A DNA stretch of 64,000 nt from Cylicocyclus nassatus (GCA_958299035.1 CATQJL010000223.1:76897600-76961599), one strand, 5' to 3'; shown: positions 10,694 to 21,733, numbered from the stretch's first letter. Made by a program: numbers and translations. The notes: generated from the letters alone by a model not told the origin.

Positions 10694-11156
10694 CAAGGAA
10701 GAGTTTCCAAGTCAGCTCGACCAAACTGTAGGAGTCATACATCACCGTGACGGACTTGAAACGCTGAATCCAAATCTACTTTCCTTTTCTGCGGAATAAC
10801 TCTCCAAAGAAACTTATGGGCTATTGAAAGTCTAAATTTGTCCATGTTTGAAGTGGCTCAAAATTAGCTAAAAATTCTGAAACAATACCTAGCGGACTTC
10901 CACTGGCTGTGTTCCGTCCTTGTAGTCAGTATAGTTGTTACGAAACTGATAACCCACCTTCACGTGTTATTGTACAGTTTTCGCCCATTTTATGCCACTT
11001 AAGACTCGGCAAATTTAGAAATTCAAACGCTCATAACTTCTTTCGGAGAGCTGCTCCGCAGAAAAGGGAAAGCAGATTTAAAATCAGCGTTCCAAGCTCG
11101 TTACGCTGGTATATGACTCATTCGAGTTGACCGAGCTGACATGGGAATCTTCCTCG
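10694..11156. mobile_element. Foldback MITE, PIF/Harbinger-like, with TAA duplication
   Basis: 463 bp, ends CAAGGAAGAGTTTCC and its near complement, long arms that pair over most of their length, flanked by TAA at 10691-10693 and 11157-11159. The second copy of the surrounding 4 kb unit has the uninterrupted site (single TAA, 42274-42276), so insertion and 3 bp duplication are directly visible. A 3 bp TWA target is typical of PIF/Harbinger elements. No coding sequence. Confidence 0.85.
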
Positions 11157-12431
11157 TAAGACACTGCCCGAGCGGCAGTTTAGATGGTGTTCTATTGCCA
11201 CCACGACCCATCAGTCTCGCTTGGGTCCTCGCGCGAGAGCATGCAAGCAGCAAGTTGTCCCTTAATACGTTTCTGGGTTCCAGTTTGGAAGCGAATATCT
11301 CAGCGGGGTGAACGATTCGCGGTGCCGCTTGGGGTGTTTTAGTAAGGGCTCCAAAAAATTTCTTTCCAAGTATAAGACTCCCATACGTCCAAATTTGCCT
11401 GAACGCTGCCCTTGATCAACTCAGTGATGTTGTGGTACCTAATTACAGCACAACTTGCGCTCATCAATGTCTTCTGAGAACTCTGTGGAATGCGTTTGTA
11501 CTCATGTTCCCGAGCTCATATTACTCAACAGTATTCAAAAGGATGTCTGCTGAAAGCTTTATAGCATTTGTACGCAATGAAATAAGTGGCATCAATTCTT
11601 TGAGCTGCGTAGGAGTGTAAAAAAACAAAACGCACGAGTAGAGAGCAAAGCTGTGAATTGATGCACTCGTTCTGGTGAGCATGATGCTTATGAGACAATG
11701 TTCAGTCAAAACTTCAGTTAGAAAAGCTGACTTGCGACAAAATCTTAATCTTCAGATTTTTTTCGATTTCATCTTCGTCGTCTTCACTTCTCCTGATGTG
11801 GACCGCATCGGGGTCCATTGTAGTTGTGCAATTGATTTTCCTAAAATATGGTGTCATTTTGGACCTGATTTGGATAGAATGAACGTACGATAGCCGGTGA
11901 AAGCGTTCGTTTCGGGCTTGAACTTATAAGCGTGCATGTCTCCCTTTAATTGGAAATATATGTGCATATAGAAATATATATTTATTAGAAGACTAGATAA
12001 AAACCTACAGTGCCTTTCTTAATTGCTACTCGAGTTATTCCACTCTTCTGCTTGGCACTGCTGCTTCTTTAATTTGAAGTTGTTGTTAGAGAAGATACCA
12101 TATATCTATATTTTGCCATGTTAGCGTTTTCGATGTTGTGGGCTATTGCTATTCCCGAGAAAACTGGAGCGTAGAACGCAAAATACACTTGCGCGTGACC
12201 TTAAAAATTAAGCGCAAGGGCAACGTCGATTGCAAAAGTATGCAACTCTTTACGCCTAATAAAGTTCGTTGTGGTGTAAAGGAATAGGTACATCGCTTCA
12301 GTACTTGTAACGAGAATGATGAATGCTTTTCCTTGCCTTTAATTTCGGGTACATTCTGCGTTCTTAGTTGTTTTCCCTCTTACTTTGTATGTCTCTGCTC
12401 ATCTTCTTATCAGTTTGCTTTTGATCTTGCC

Positions 12432-12876
12432 CAGGGAATGGTCAGAAATCGAAGTGGCCAATTCAAGCAAGCAGCATACCATTAGTTGCAGCATAAAACG
12501 ATGACTCTAAACTGTCTTCGTTATCTGCAGAGCACTTTTGTTGACAAAATTATAAGCCTCTGAAGGCCATTATTTTGCTAAGAAATTATGCATGTGAGAA
12601 ACAAGCTTAACCGTACGAAGCCATTCTTGGCTCAGTGTTGGAGCAAATCATGCAACTAGGTCACTTCATATAGTCCGTACCTAGAGATGAGCTAAAAGAG
12701 CAATAATTTGCCTCATTTCGCAATTCTTGATCACAGTTTTTTTTGCTAAAGCAGCTCACAACTTCGCCTACAAACGCTCTCTGCAGATATGGAAGACATT
12801 TGAAATCAGCGTTCCATGCTGCATCAAATATGCAGCTTTGATGGATTGGCCACTTCGACTTCTGACAATACCCTTG
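12432..12876. mobile_element. Foldback MITE shared by both 4 kb copies
   Basis: About 445 bp with ends CAGGGAATGGTCAG and the complement of CAAGGGTATTGTCAG; arms pair through GATATGGAAGAC and AATCAGCGTTCCATGC. The right flank is TTA (12877-12879); the left flank has decayed. It is present at the same place in copy 2 (43422-43868), so it is older than the duplication. Confidence 0.7.
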
Positions 12877-14636
12877 TTAGGATGTTTTCTTCTACTGCAG
12901 TTTATGTGAGTAACATATCAATTTAGACTGCTGTGAATAGCCTGTTTTTGTTTCTCAATTGCAAAAAAATGAATTTGCACAGCTAACAGCAATATCACGC
13001 ATGTCTGCAGCTTCTTGCTGCTTGAATGTCGGCACTCAAATCACTTCTGCTTTTTGCCTGCCTTAATTCAAAGCCGAAATTCGAGAACCTTACATGACCA
13101 TGGGAACTTCCAGAAGGCAAGCCTAAAGATTTCTCTGCCTGAAAATGTCGCAATAACTCAATGGTGAGTGGGTCTTCAATCGCCTGATTAGGAGTTTCCC
13201 CGTTTCTAGTTGAAAAATGGGGTCATTCGAGTGTTTCTTGGGCTGTTCAAAGTACCATGATCATATTCATCTGATAATGTTTGATGTATATGAAAAAAGG
13301 TTGATTACTGATGAGCGCCACGCTTACGGTAAAAATTCGATACCCTACTGTACATGGGAACTGTGGCTGATTTTGAAAAAATAGAATGTTGCTTATTTCT
13401 ATGTTGATACAAAGCAAAATGGTTCATATATCATACAAACTGGTAGCCCCGGTCACACCCGCGGTTTCAAATTAGTTTAGTTAACAGAACGTGTAAACTT
13501 ACGCTTCTAAACTCCTTCAAACATGCGCAGAAAGCGCTCTGAGACGAGTTATCGCATTCTTCCGAATTTAAGATTGAAATGGACTCTACCGTTCTTGCTT
13601 ACATGATTATGAAAAAATGATCAATTGAAGCATGAATAATTCTATTTTTTTTAGATTTAAGTAAACAAATCAGGAAGGGCCCAGTGAATCGCCGCGAAAA
13701 GTCGCCAAATCGCCGCCGGGGTCGAAAACATATTGTTCGAAATTTTAGCTTAATCGGTTCAAGGCTGGCGTTTCTATAACGAACGAGCAACTAACGATCA
13801 TCCTCACAAACATTGAAATTGCCTATTTAAGACTACAAGTAATCGCACACTAAAAATATACTCTCTTTTTCAAGGCGTTCCATTCCACATTAAACAATTG
13901 AAAGACTCTTGTTAAACGAGAAATATTTGAAAAAACACTTTATGACTCCATTTCCATTATGTTGCAGCATACCGAAAACGATGATGACGAGGCTATTCAA
14001 GATTTGCTGCAATTTTCGATATCGAGCACAGAAAGTCTAGATAGGATTGCCAGACCTCCCTAGGTGGTATCAAAAATACTACTTATCCATTGGTGTTTTC
14101 CTATTTGAAGTATGCAATTCTTTTCAAAATCCAGAATCCCACGCTGTTTTTTCTTCAGATTTTTTACGCTTCAAGACTATCACAAAAGTGACGCAATACG
14201 AAACACCTTACAGTTCTTCCATCAAAACTATCCTATCCCCATCTCTTTTACATCCTATGACTTTCACGATTGCTGAAAAATGACCTGAAAAAAGCTAGGG
14301 CGATGAACAATGACGTTAGTGACAAAAATTGGTACGCCGTTGAGAAGTTTATGCCTCAGATGCATTTCTGCATTTCCGAAGCTTCAAATGAGATCAAAAT
14401 CGAGCAAGCAATTTAAAGCTTTGCTCCGCAGTAATTCAACTGTAGCATCAGCAAAGACCACAGTGGACAACATTCCATATTCAAAAGTAGACTGTGGCGA
14501 TTAACATAGAAATATAACATTAGACTAATATCTCGGTAAAAGCTGTTATGAGAACTGTCATGCCTCAAACATGGATGACATTTTCATTGACTCATCTTAT
14601 TGTGCAATGCACTTACGAACAATCAGGGCCGGTAGT

Positions 14637-14720
14637 AATCTGGTCGAAACTCCGAGTTTAGAGCTGCGCGTTAACTCAGAGTTAACTCTGAGTTTCGTTT
14701 CTGAAACTCGGAGTTTCGTT
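14637..14720. repeat. Cluster of nested palindromes (AACTCNGAGTT type)
   Basis: Three palindromes in a row: a 22 bp perfect one at 14673-14694 (AACTCAGAGTT and its complement), GAAACTC-G-GAGTTTC at 14703-14717, and GAAACTCCGAGTTT at 14645. The same words recur at 17780-17850, 49500-49560 and 55090-55150. Confidence 0.7.
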
Positions 14721-14783
14721 CTGCTACTTGCGGAGCCGTTATGGTTTGTTGAAAAGCTACTACACGCTTCATCGCAAAACACT

Positions 14784-14857
14784 CCGACTAGGTCGGGATT
14801 TGAACTTCCGTTGCTCTGCGCGAAGTGTCTACCACTAGACCACTATGCTAGGGCGCC
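14784..14857 (-). repeat. tRNA-derived SINE head (tRNA-like, not a functional tRNA)
   Basis: The minus strand reads GGCGCCCTAGCATAGTGG, an A-box-like TAGTGGTCTAGTGG, and a B-box-like AGTTCAAATCCC. The acceptor ends do not pair cleanly and the B box departs from GGTTCGAATCC, so a working tRNA is unlikely. A sister copy with the same downstream word TTTTGCGATGAWGCG lies at 54546-54611, which indicates a dispersed tRNA-derived SINE. Confidence 0.6.
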
Positions 14858-15414
14858 ACTCTTACGAATTTGCAAGCAATGGCTTATTAGATCCCCGTAA
14901 TCAAGATTTCACATATCAAGACACGTGGAGAGCAGCTAGGCCTGCCTGCGAGATGCCTGGCCAAAAAGTATTCTAAATAATTTTAAACAAGGGCATAGAT
15001 CGTAATCAACAGCCCGTCCCCCTCCTCTCCCCACCTAATTCAATATGCTTTATACTCGATAAGATTCAAAAGTCTCTGTTAGTCTCCAAATTTTTTCGAA
15101 TGACCTATGTCTATAAATTGTAATCATTGACCATAATTTTAGAAGAATAGACTTCAAGTAATAAACAGAGTCTAGAGAATATCTGGAGTTAGAATTTCAA
15201 AAGGCCTCTGAATAATATAACAAATTTTAAATATTTTTTCAAAGATTTCTGTTAAGAAGACCATAGAAAATTTCAAAATTAAAAATTAAAAGATACTACC
15301 TAATATCATTGCTTCTTTGCTAAAAAAAGAGTTCAAATAATTTTAGGAATTCCGCCATTAATTCATTATGTGCCCACCGTAGTAATGCCCTCTAAAACGG
15401 CCAATATCCATGAC

Positions 15415-15662
15415 CAGGACTCGGCACGAGGTGGCTCAGGGCTCGGCACGAGGTGGCTAGATAAAAATGCAAAAAACGAAGTCCAGCGAAGTCCCCTTTG
15501 ACCCTCAAGCACATTTCCTGAGAGCACGAGACGTCGACCAAAAAAAACGTTGTCAAATCAGCCAATTTTGCGTGTCTCTTCGGTCACAAAAACGAAACCC
15601 CCTTTGCTTTTCGCCAAAAACGATATCCAGCTTGCTTGTAAGCCACCTCGTGCCGAGCCCTG
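15415..15662. mobile_element. hAT-like MITE with doubled left terminus
   Basis: A 22 bp terminal inverted repeat starting CAGGGCTCGGCACGAGG is perfect between 15437-15458 and 15641-15662. A second near-identical left end (15415-15436, one change) sits directly outside. The flanks are TCCATGAC (15407-15414) and TCCATGAT (15663-15670), an 8 bp duplication with one mismatch. An 8 bp duplication and a CAGGG start are characteristic of hAT elements. The interior is non-coding. Confidence 0.75.
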
Positions 15663-15839
15663 TCCATGATTGCACTGCCAAATGAGCCGCGAAATTTTGG
15701 GCAGTTCAGCCAGTGCAGCCTACTACCACCTACTTAACCCCATCGCATAGTCCTGCAGTGGAAAAGAAATAGTACGTATCTAACAGTGCGGATCGAGGAG
15801 GCGGAAGGGGGGGGGGGCAATTTTTGAAATTTACTTGCG

Positions 15840-16020
15840 TGGGTTATAGAAACGTGCAAGTTCTTGTAAACAATTAAAATAAGCCAAGCCGTACTGTCCA
15901 TTCCAGGCTCTGTAGAAGGCGACTTGCCGAAACGTCAGCCAATAAAGTGTTAACAATCTCGGATCAAGGCTAAGAAACACAATTACATTATCAACACCAT
16001 GCCGAGATTCATAGAGAGTC
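15840..16020 (+). repeat. Penelope-like element end fragment
   Basis: Contains CTGTAGAAGGCGACTTGCCG followed by AAACGTCAGCCAATAAAGTG, the same block found at the end of the Penelope-like element at 21.7 kb and in the inverted pair at 62.3/63.8 kb. No coding part of such an element is nearby, so this is a lone end or a solo terminal repeat. Confidence 0.55.
15910..15933 (+). ncRNA. Hammerhead-ribozyme-like core (decayed)
   Basis: CTGTAGA, then stem GGC...GCC, then GAAAC. One base departs from the CTGANGA core, so activity is doubtful; it matches the other three copies of this block in the window. Confidence 0.25.
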
Positions 16021-16077
16021 GTACGTTCCAATTAAAATAATTTTTAAAGTTCTTTAAAATTCAGACTAGCCTTGCAA

Positions 16078-16260
16078 AAAAATTTTTTTGGGAGCGGGAG
16101 TGCCGCCACGCACCCATTTCCTAGATCTTAGAAGTTATGGGCCCTCAAAAATTTTGAGAAGCACCCCAAAAAAAATTCCGGAATTTACCGACACCTTCAG
16201 TTGAAATTTTTTTGTCGCCTCTCCACCCCCCCCCTGGACGGAAATCCTGCGTCCGCCATG
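16078..16260. repeat. Worn MITE with (G/C)-run and GTGGCGG-type ends
   Basis: Shares GAGAAGCACCCCAAAAA, TTTTTTTGTCGCC and CTGCGTCCGCCAT with inverted or diverged copies at about 26994-27170 and 29560-29905. No coding sequence. Confidence 0.45.
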
Positions 16261-16289
16261 GTATCTAAGTATTTAGCAAACAAAGTTCT

Positions 16290-17170
16290 AAGCAAGATAT
16301 TTTGATCCATCTACCGTAAATCCACCGAAACCCCTCCATGAAAAGTATTTCCATGCGCTATGATATTCGTGATGGAACTGCGGAACCCCACCAAATAAGG
16401 TTTCGTTGCATCCTGTGCTGCTAATCTACCGTGTCTTTACCGTAACCCCGCTGAACAACGCTGCAGTGAAAAATAGACCATATGATCGTAGTCAACACAA
16501 CGCATGACGTAAGTGAGCCAGAGAATTTTAAGTCTATCATGTCTTTGACTGTATCACCAAATTTCTACCGTAACCCTGAGCCTATCATAACCTCGCCAAA
16601 TGGACCCGCAGTTCGGAAGACACCATAATCGTGAGCAGCATGCCCAATAACTCTCCCCCCCCCTCCGGCCTGTTTCAGACAACTGCTTGATTTCCGAGTA
16701 ACTACCGTACCCCTACCGTCCGCGCTATACGGGCGAATGGTGAAAAATGAACACCATATTCGTAATCAGCGTGCCAGGAAACCCCATAATACCATATTTT
16801 CAATTTAGTAATTTTCGCCCAACTACCGTATAGCTACCGTAATTCCGATTTGTGGCCCCGTAGCGAAAAATGACTATCATATTCGTGATTCGCGTACCAA
16901 ATAACCCCACTGTACCGAGTTTCAGCCAATTTCGCGACTTTCGCCTAACTACCGTATCCCTACCGTAATTCCGACTTGTGGCCCCGTAGCAAAAAATGAC
17001 TATCATATTCGTGATTGGCGTTCCAAATAACACCAGTGTACCAAGTTTCAGCAAATTTCGTGACTTTCGCCCAACTACCGTATCCCTACCGTAACCCCCA
17101 TATGTGGGCGTATGGCGAAATGAGCATTGGATTCGTGATCAGCGCGTCGGATGACCCCCGGGACCGAAAT
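16290..17170 (+). repeat. Tandem satellite, about 125 bp unit, 7 units
   Basis: The word CTACCGTA(TC)CCTACCGTAA recurs at about 16311, 16428, 16563, 16704, 16822, 16950 and 17075, spaced 117-141 bp, with TTCGTGATYNGCGTNCCA and AAGTTTCAGC between. Downstream units are most alike. An inverted array of the same family lies at 49650-50480. Confidence 0.8.
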
Positions 17171-17247
17171 TTTACAACATTTCAAATTTTTGTGTTTGTG
17201 TGTATCATGGTGCACCATGATACCCCTATCATGCTTCATGAAACTCA

Positions 17248-17708
17248 CAAGGGAAGGAAGGTTAGTCGAAGTGGCCTTTTGGAATGAGATGTATACAGCC
17301 TTGGGGAGCTTGGAATGCTGTTTCCAAATCTGCCTTTGCTATCTGCTGCGGGCTTCTGAGCAAGGAGTTAGAAGATTTTTGTGAGTGAAAACCTGAATGC
17401 AAGAGTAGGCTAAAATCAGTCGTAACATTTTTATAGGGCTTAATTGGTAGTCGGTTCACTCGGTGCAACAAATATTCTTTATTCAAATATACCAATTCGC
17501 TGCTGCCTCATTTGAACATTGGGAAAAGGTTACGACTGACTTTACCCTATTTTTGCATTCAGATTTTTACTCACAAAAACCTTCATAACTCCTCCCCCAG
17601 AAGACCGCAGCAGATAGCAAAGATAGATTTGGAATCAGCGTCCCAAGCTCTACAAGGCAGTATAAATCTCATTTCAAAAGGCCACTTCGAACAACTTTCC
17701 TTTCCTTG
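17248..17708. mobile_element. Foldback MITE of the CAAGG family
   Basis: 461 bp with ends CAAGGGAAGGAAGGTTAGTC and the near complement; arms of about 200 bp pair, including AAGTGGCCTTTTG. Flanked by TCA on both sides (17245-17247, 17709-17711). Size, ends, foldback form and 3 bp target match the element at 10694. It interrupts sequence shared with the inverted satellite locus at 49.5 kb. Confidence 0.8.
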
Positions 17709-17779
17709 TCAGAGCAAAATCTACCCCGGAGGACTTTTTTCTGGACCTCTACGTTTACGCACTATTTCTCTTTCTCTAC

Positions 17780-17850
17780 AAACTCGGAGTTAACTCCGAG
17801 TTTCGCGCGAGCCTGAAACGCGCACCAAACTCAGAGTTAACGCTTGACAC
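17780..17850. repeat. Palindromic end block (AACTCNGAGTT type)
   Basis: A perfect 24 bp palindrome at 17780-17803 (AAACTCGGAGTT and its complement), followed by CAAACTCAGAGTTAACGC. The complement of this block heads the inverted satellite locus at about 49505, so it may mark the end of the satellite-bearing unit. Confidence 0.65.
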
Positions 17851-19239
17851 GTATACTTAATTGTATTCTTTGAAGTTATCCAGACTGAAATATCGGGGCC
17901 TAAACATGGGTAGCTGTTGCGGTCATTTTATGATCCATATTTTCTTCTGAGGAAGTCAGTCGCCGAAGCTCTGCTCAATTCTGTAAGCGTAGAGCTAGGA
18001 CATTTATTAGCAGTTTTTGCAAAAGTACTCAGCTGTTCAGCACGTATAAAATCAGAAAATTCTATATTCCGGACTTTGAGGCACTCTGAAAAAATGTTAA
18101 AAAACTGAGAAATTTTAAATTTCAATTTTTTCTTTCTCGCAAACTTTTATGTCCGAATTCTTTTTAATGTGTTTTGTACTACTGGCTTGCGGCTACAAAA
18201 TAGGCCACTTTTCATTTATACTAAGAAACCTTGAAGGAAGTCATGAATTGTGAAGAACAAGGTTCTAACAGAAGAACCTTTTTTGTCTCTTAGTCCGTAT
18301 TTCTCTTCACGTTTAAGATGTGAGTATAAATGAGTATGCGCTGCATTGCGAAAGGTTTGCTGCCTCAGATGGTCTTTACCGCATTCAAAAATGTGGATCT
18401 TTTGGAAAGTTATAGCACGTAAAAGTGGGAATTCGTAAATCGGCCATTACTTTTGCATCAACCTAATATATTTCAAGTTACATTTGACGCAGAACTTCTT
18501 CCCCTTTCTAGCTGCTATATCCCTAATGTAACTCGTCAAAAGGATGACAAGACAATCGCTGAAATATACAACCCTTGTTTTCACCATGTCCAAATTTCGC
18601 TAATTTTTAAAATTTCGTTTGAAACTTTTGGGGGAGCACTAGTAACTAATGAATAACGCAAATCTTTTCCCAACTGAAGCAGTTTTTGCAGTAATGTGTC
18701 TTGTTCAGAATTTTTATAACATATTTTTTGAAGAGACCAAATAAATTCCGCCTATTCCACCTCATAGAACATGAAACGGCACAATTTAAGTACAACTTTT
18801 TCTCCTCTTTTTAACAATTGTCTTTTCTTGGCGAGATATGCTATATTTGAGCGGAAAATGGCAATATATTGAACCGAAAATTTTGTCTCACAATTTTGAA
18901 AAATCGTAAACTTCTTTCCGTCACTATAGTTTTCTATTACAAAAACGTCACTAGGAAGAGTAACTCATGCACTTCCCAATTACGCCTTGCTTTCGCTCTC
19001 CCACGTTCTGGATGCACAGAAAGATTGTGAAAAGGAAATAGTCTGATCGCGGAATTTTGAGGCAAGCCTGTTAAAAAATCCAAATCTGTGATGAAACTCT
19101 GAAACTGTGGTTTATCGAAGTTATGAAAGCGATGAATCACATTCAAAACTTGGGGTTTATCGAAAATCTTGATGCTTTGACAACTGTTCTTATCAGAAGC
19201 ATGCTCAGCAGCGTGTTGAATAACATTACAGCTTTAAAA
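17851..19239. other. No gene seen
   Basis: AT-rich. A block at about 18440-18530 (GGCCATTACTTTTGCATCA, CTTCTTCCCCTTTC) resembles parts of 24610 and 63020, so dispersed repeat remnants are present, but no gene can be supported. Confidence 0.4.
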
Positions 19240-19500
19240 TATTTTCAATGACTTCGAAAAAAGAAAAATGACTTCATAGAAGGCGGTTGGCAGCTGAGTT
19301 TAGCAGGAGATCACACAAAAAGCTGGAAAATGTGGCTTCTGCAACTTCTCGCTCCTCAGTATGCTTTCAGTAAAGGGTAGTAGTGACACTTGCAGATGGA
19401 GGGACAGGAGAAATCAGATCCCGGACCTTCAAAATACTGAGCTTTCTTTTGAGCTGCATTTCTCACCCCAGCGGGATGTTATTGAATGCGACCAGAGGGA
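19240..19500 (+). repeat. Interspersed repeat family A, copy 2
   Basis: GATCACACAAAAAGCTGGAA, CTTCTCGCTCCTC and CTTTCTTTTGAGCTGC match the copies at 3624, 28870 and 38310. Confidence 0.55.
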
Positions 19501-19949
19501 TGATGCTATTTTGCAAAACAATGGCGCAGAAAACCAGCGTAACTTGCCTAATTGTCGTTACAGAGTGCTTTACAGCCATGCAAACGTTCGCAATTTTTCC
19601 TACAGCTACTTTCGAAAAACAGTAGCTGTAGCTTGAGTTCGTTTTTGCTTTCATTGAAAGCTTAGATGAGTGGCAGGCGTACGATGAAAAAACCTAAGCA
19701 TTTCCTGTACCTCGCAAGCATATATCTAATTTCATGTTGAATACCTTTGGGTTCTTGATGCTAATCGATACTGGTAGGCTTTTGCTATGAGGCTGTCCTT
19801 GATTCGCCTTACCTGACAAACGTCGCCATAAGCTGCCACATATTTGGCAAATGCTGTTTTACGTAGTGATATTTTCCAATCGCCTCCAAAATTTAATCTT
19901 ATCTTGAAACGAATTGTAACCAGCCGACAACAACGGAGTTATACACCTT

Positions 19950-20340
19950 TTACTCCTGTTTGAATATGCGCGTACCACTGAGCCAGTAATAGTCATCGTA
20001 TTTTACATTGTAGTTGATTCTTCGAAACGTCAGTTCATTTCCTTCTTGGCAGAATCGTAATGCTGAAATAAGTATACTGCAAGAAATCATGATTACGACG
20101 TTTTGCCGAGGCGATGTAGATGTAATATCCAGAGGCACACTTCACAATTTATCAGAATAGACAATGTGTTAGTTGAATGTGAGAGAATTCCAGCTGTATG
20201 TCTCGCCATTATTATCGTTTTTGTCTGGAGCAAGATGCACACGGATACAGCGAAATTCAAAGCAGCTTTAAAAATCGGACTAACTAGATTTTTTGAGATG
20301 TTTTTTATCGCTTTCGGTTGCAATAATCCTGGAATCTAAG
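19950..20340 (-). CDS. Possible host gene fragment, two hydrophobic stretches
   Basis: Weak candidate. A frame from about 20323 to 20093 contains IFKAALNFAVSVCILLQ and TLSILINCEVCLWILHL, two plausible membrane spans, with an AG acceptor (TTAGATTCCAG) just upstream. A second open segment (20060-19950) follows a TTATTTCAG acceptor and ends KYDDYYWLSG...KQE. The phases of the two pieces do not join without extra assumptions. A nematode seven-transmembrane receptor fragment is one possibility, but no family motif is visible and no name is given. Confidence 0.22.
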
Positions 20341-20782
20341 TAAATATTTACTCTTGTCTTTCTTTCTGGTAAGAAGTCCTCTTCTTGATTTCCCATAAAT
20401 TACCAGAATACACCGGCAAAAACTGAAATATGTAGGTCATTAGTGCAGGTAATCCTATTATCAAAACTTATAGGAAGAAACTATAGAGCAACAGCAACAT
20501 TGCGGGTAGTACATACTTACTCTTAAGATTTTTTATACCTCAGTTCGTAAAACGATAGACAGACACAGTAAAGGAAATGCCTGCTTGTTCGAACTTTCAG
20601 GGCACCCTGACTGCTGGACGTCATGTGTAAATTTATAAGCATTATAATACACTTTCCTTAGTGCACTTATACTGATGTATTTGATAGTTTTATCTTGTGA
20701 ATATCGATCATCGGTGGTTATAATACCATATGTGTAGTCAGTCAATTTTCCCTTTATTTTTCAGTTCTTATCCATTCATATT

Positions 20783-20830
20783 AGGGGTTGTGTAGTAAGT
20801 TCTGTCCCATTTATTTATTTTGCTTTTTCT
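20783..20830 (+). repeat. Orphan left terminus of a TA-flanked element
   Basis: TA|GGGGTTGTGTAGTAAGTTCTG resembles the ends of the MITEs at 40057 (GGCTGTTGCATAAGTTCTG) and 62623. The matching right end was not found; the Penelope-like insertion 900 bp downstream may have disrupted it. Confidence 0.4.
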
Positions 20831-21733
20831 TTCCATTTTGTGCTGTGATTGATAAAGTATACACGTGCATTAAAAAGCTCTCTGTTTCCTCTACTCATTT
20901 TTATAACTCGTTTGTCGTTTGTGATAATTCGTAAAATTTTTTGGCATGGAAACGAAAAACACAATGAAGCGAAAAATTTATTTTTGACATCTTTTCCCTT
21001 TCCATTTTCCCTCATTTACACTGGTAAACTTGCTCAAAAAACGTAATAACAAACTAAACAGCTTGGTAAACATTTATACAAGTACAGTCATTGTTTGTGC
21101 TTGCTCCCTTCCCTTCAACGAAGTCTAATGTAATCTCTTTGAAAACTGGCAGAGCAAGGCGTTTTTGGTACTATTTTTTGAGGTTATTCACTTATGTGAA
21201 CGCAATTATGAGTAAACCACTTTGTTGAGCTTGATTTGATCTACCGGATGGTACCTCATTCACTTTTTGTTTTGATGCTAAATTTGATATTTCTTGAAAA
21301 CTAGCTCCCGAGACAAGCTGGGATTTTACAGTTATACTTGTAAGGAGTTGCTGTATAGAATACTTACGTTACAACAGCACAGCAACCATTGAGAAAAGCA
21401 CGCAAACTTTTGATTTTCTGGTTTCTGTCAAAAAAAAATACAGCAACTGAATATATGAATGACTGACGTTCATAGTGTAGATATGCGCGAGTGGGAGGAT
21501 CGCAGAAAGTATAAACGAAAATCCGTTTTTTTTCGATTTTTCTAGCATCCGAAGCTGTTTGAATTTTGTTTTCAAAATTCAAGTGGATCAAGCTTTGTAT
21601 GAAGCATGGATAATCTTGTAGAGCTTGAATTGCTTTATCGAAAAGCCCTTCATGCTTCAGTATTTGAAAAATAACTTCCGTATTTGTCCTGTGCCGTACA
21701 GGTTTTTTATAGTAATACACTTTATTGCCTTAC

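Larger units (their letters stand above)
10229..14623 (+). repeat. 4 kb repeat unit, copy 1
   Basis: Collinear with 41784-45283 plus 45283-45620, roughly nine in ten bases identical where I compared them. Landmarks in both: GACTGTCACTGCCACAGCGC, GTAAGGGCTCCAA, GGACCGCATCGGGGTC, GCTTGGCACTGCTGC. No long frame is conserved between copies; frames that look open in one contain stops in the other. It begins right after the SINE-like tail and stops where the palindromic sequence at 14637 begins. This copy carries one extra insertion (10694-11156). Confidence 0.85.

Noticed and set aside
13020..13180. Exon-like frame around CCGAAATTCGAGAACC in the 4 kb unit
   Set aside because: Open in copy 2 but stopped by TGA in copy 1 and without conserved splice sites.
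13961..14070. Exon-like segment after TTATGTTGCAG rich in acidic residues, present in both 4 kb copies
   Set aside because: Substitutions between the copies show no codon bias, two frames are about equally open, and no donor or flanking exon is conserved.
14784..14857. Functional tRNA gene on the minus strand
   Set aside because: The acceptor and D/T arms do not pair properly and a sister copy with shared non-tRNA downstream sequence exists, so it is called a SINE head.
15415..15662. CGGCACGAG words resembling a cDNA-cloning adapter
   Set aside because: They lie in perfect inverted terminal repeats with a flanking 8 bp duplication, and no EcoRI site precedes them, so they are transposon ends rather than vector contamination.
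16290..17170. CRISPR-like regular repeats
   Set aside because: Units are about 125 bp, diverged along their whole length with no unique spacers; an ordinary eukaryotic satellite.
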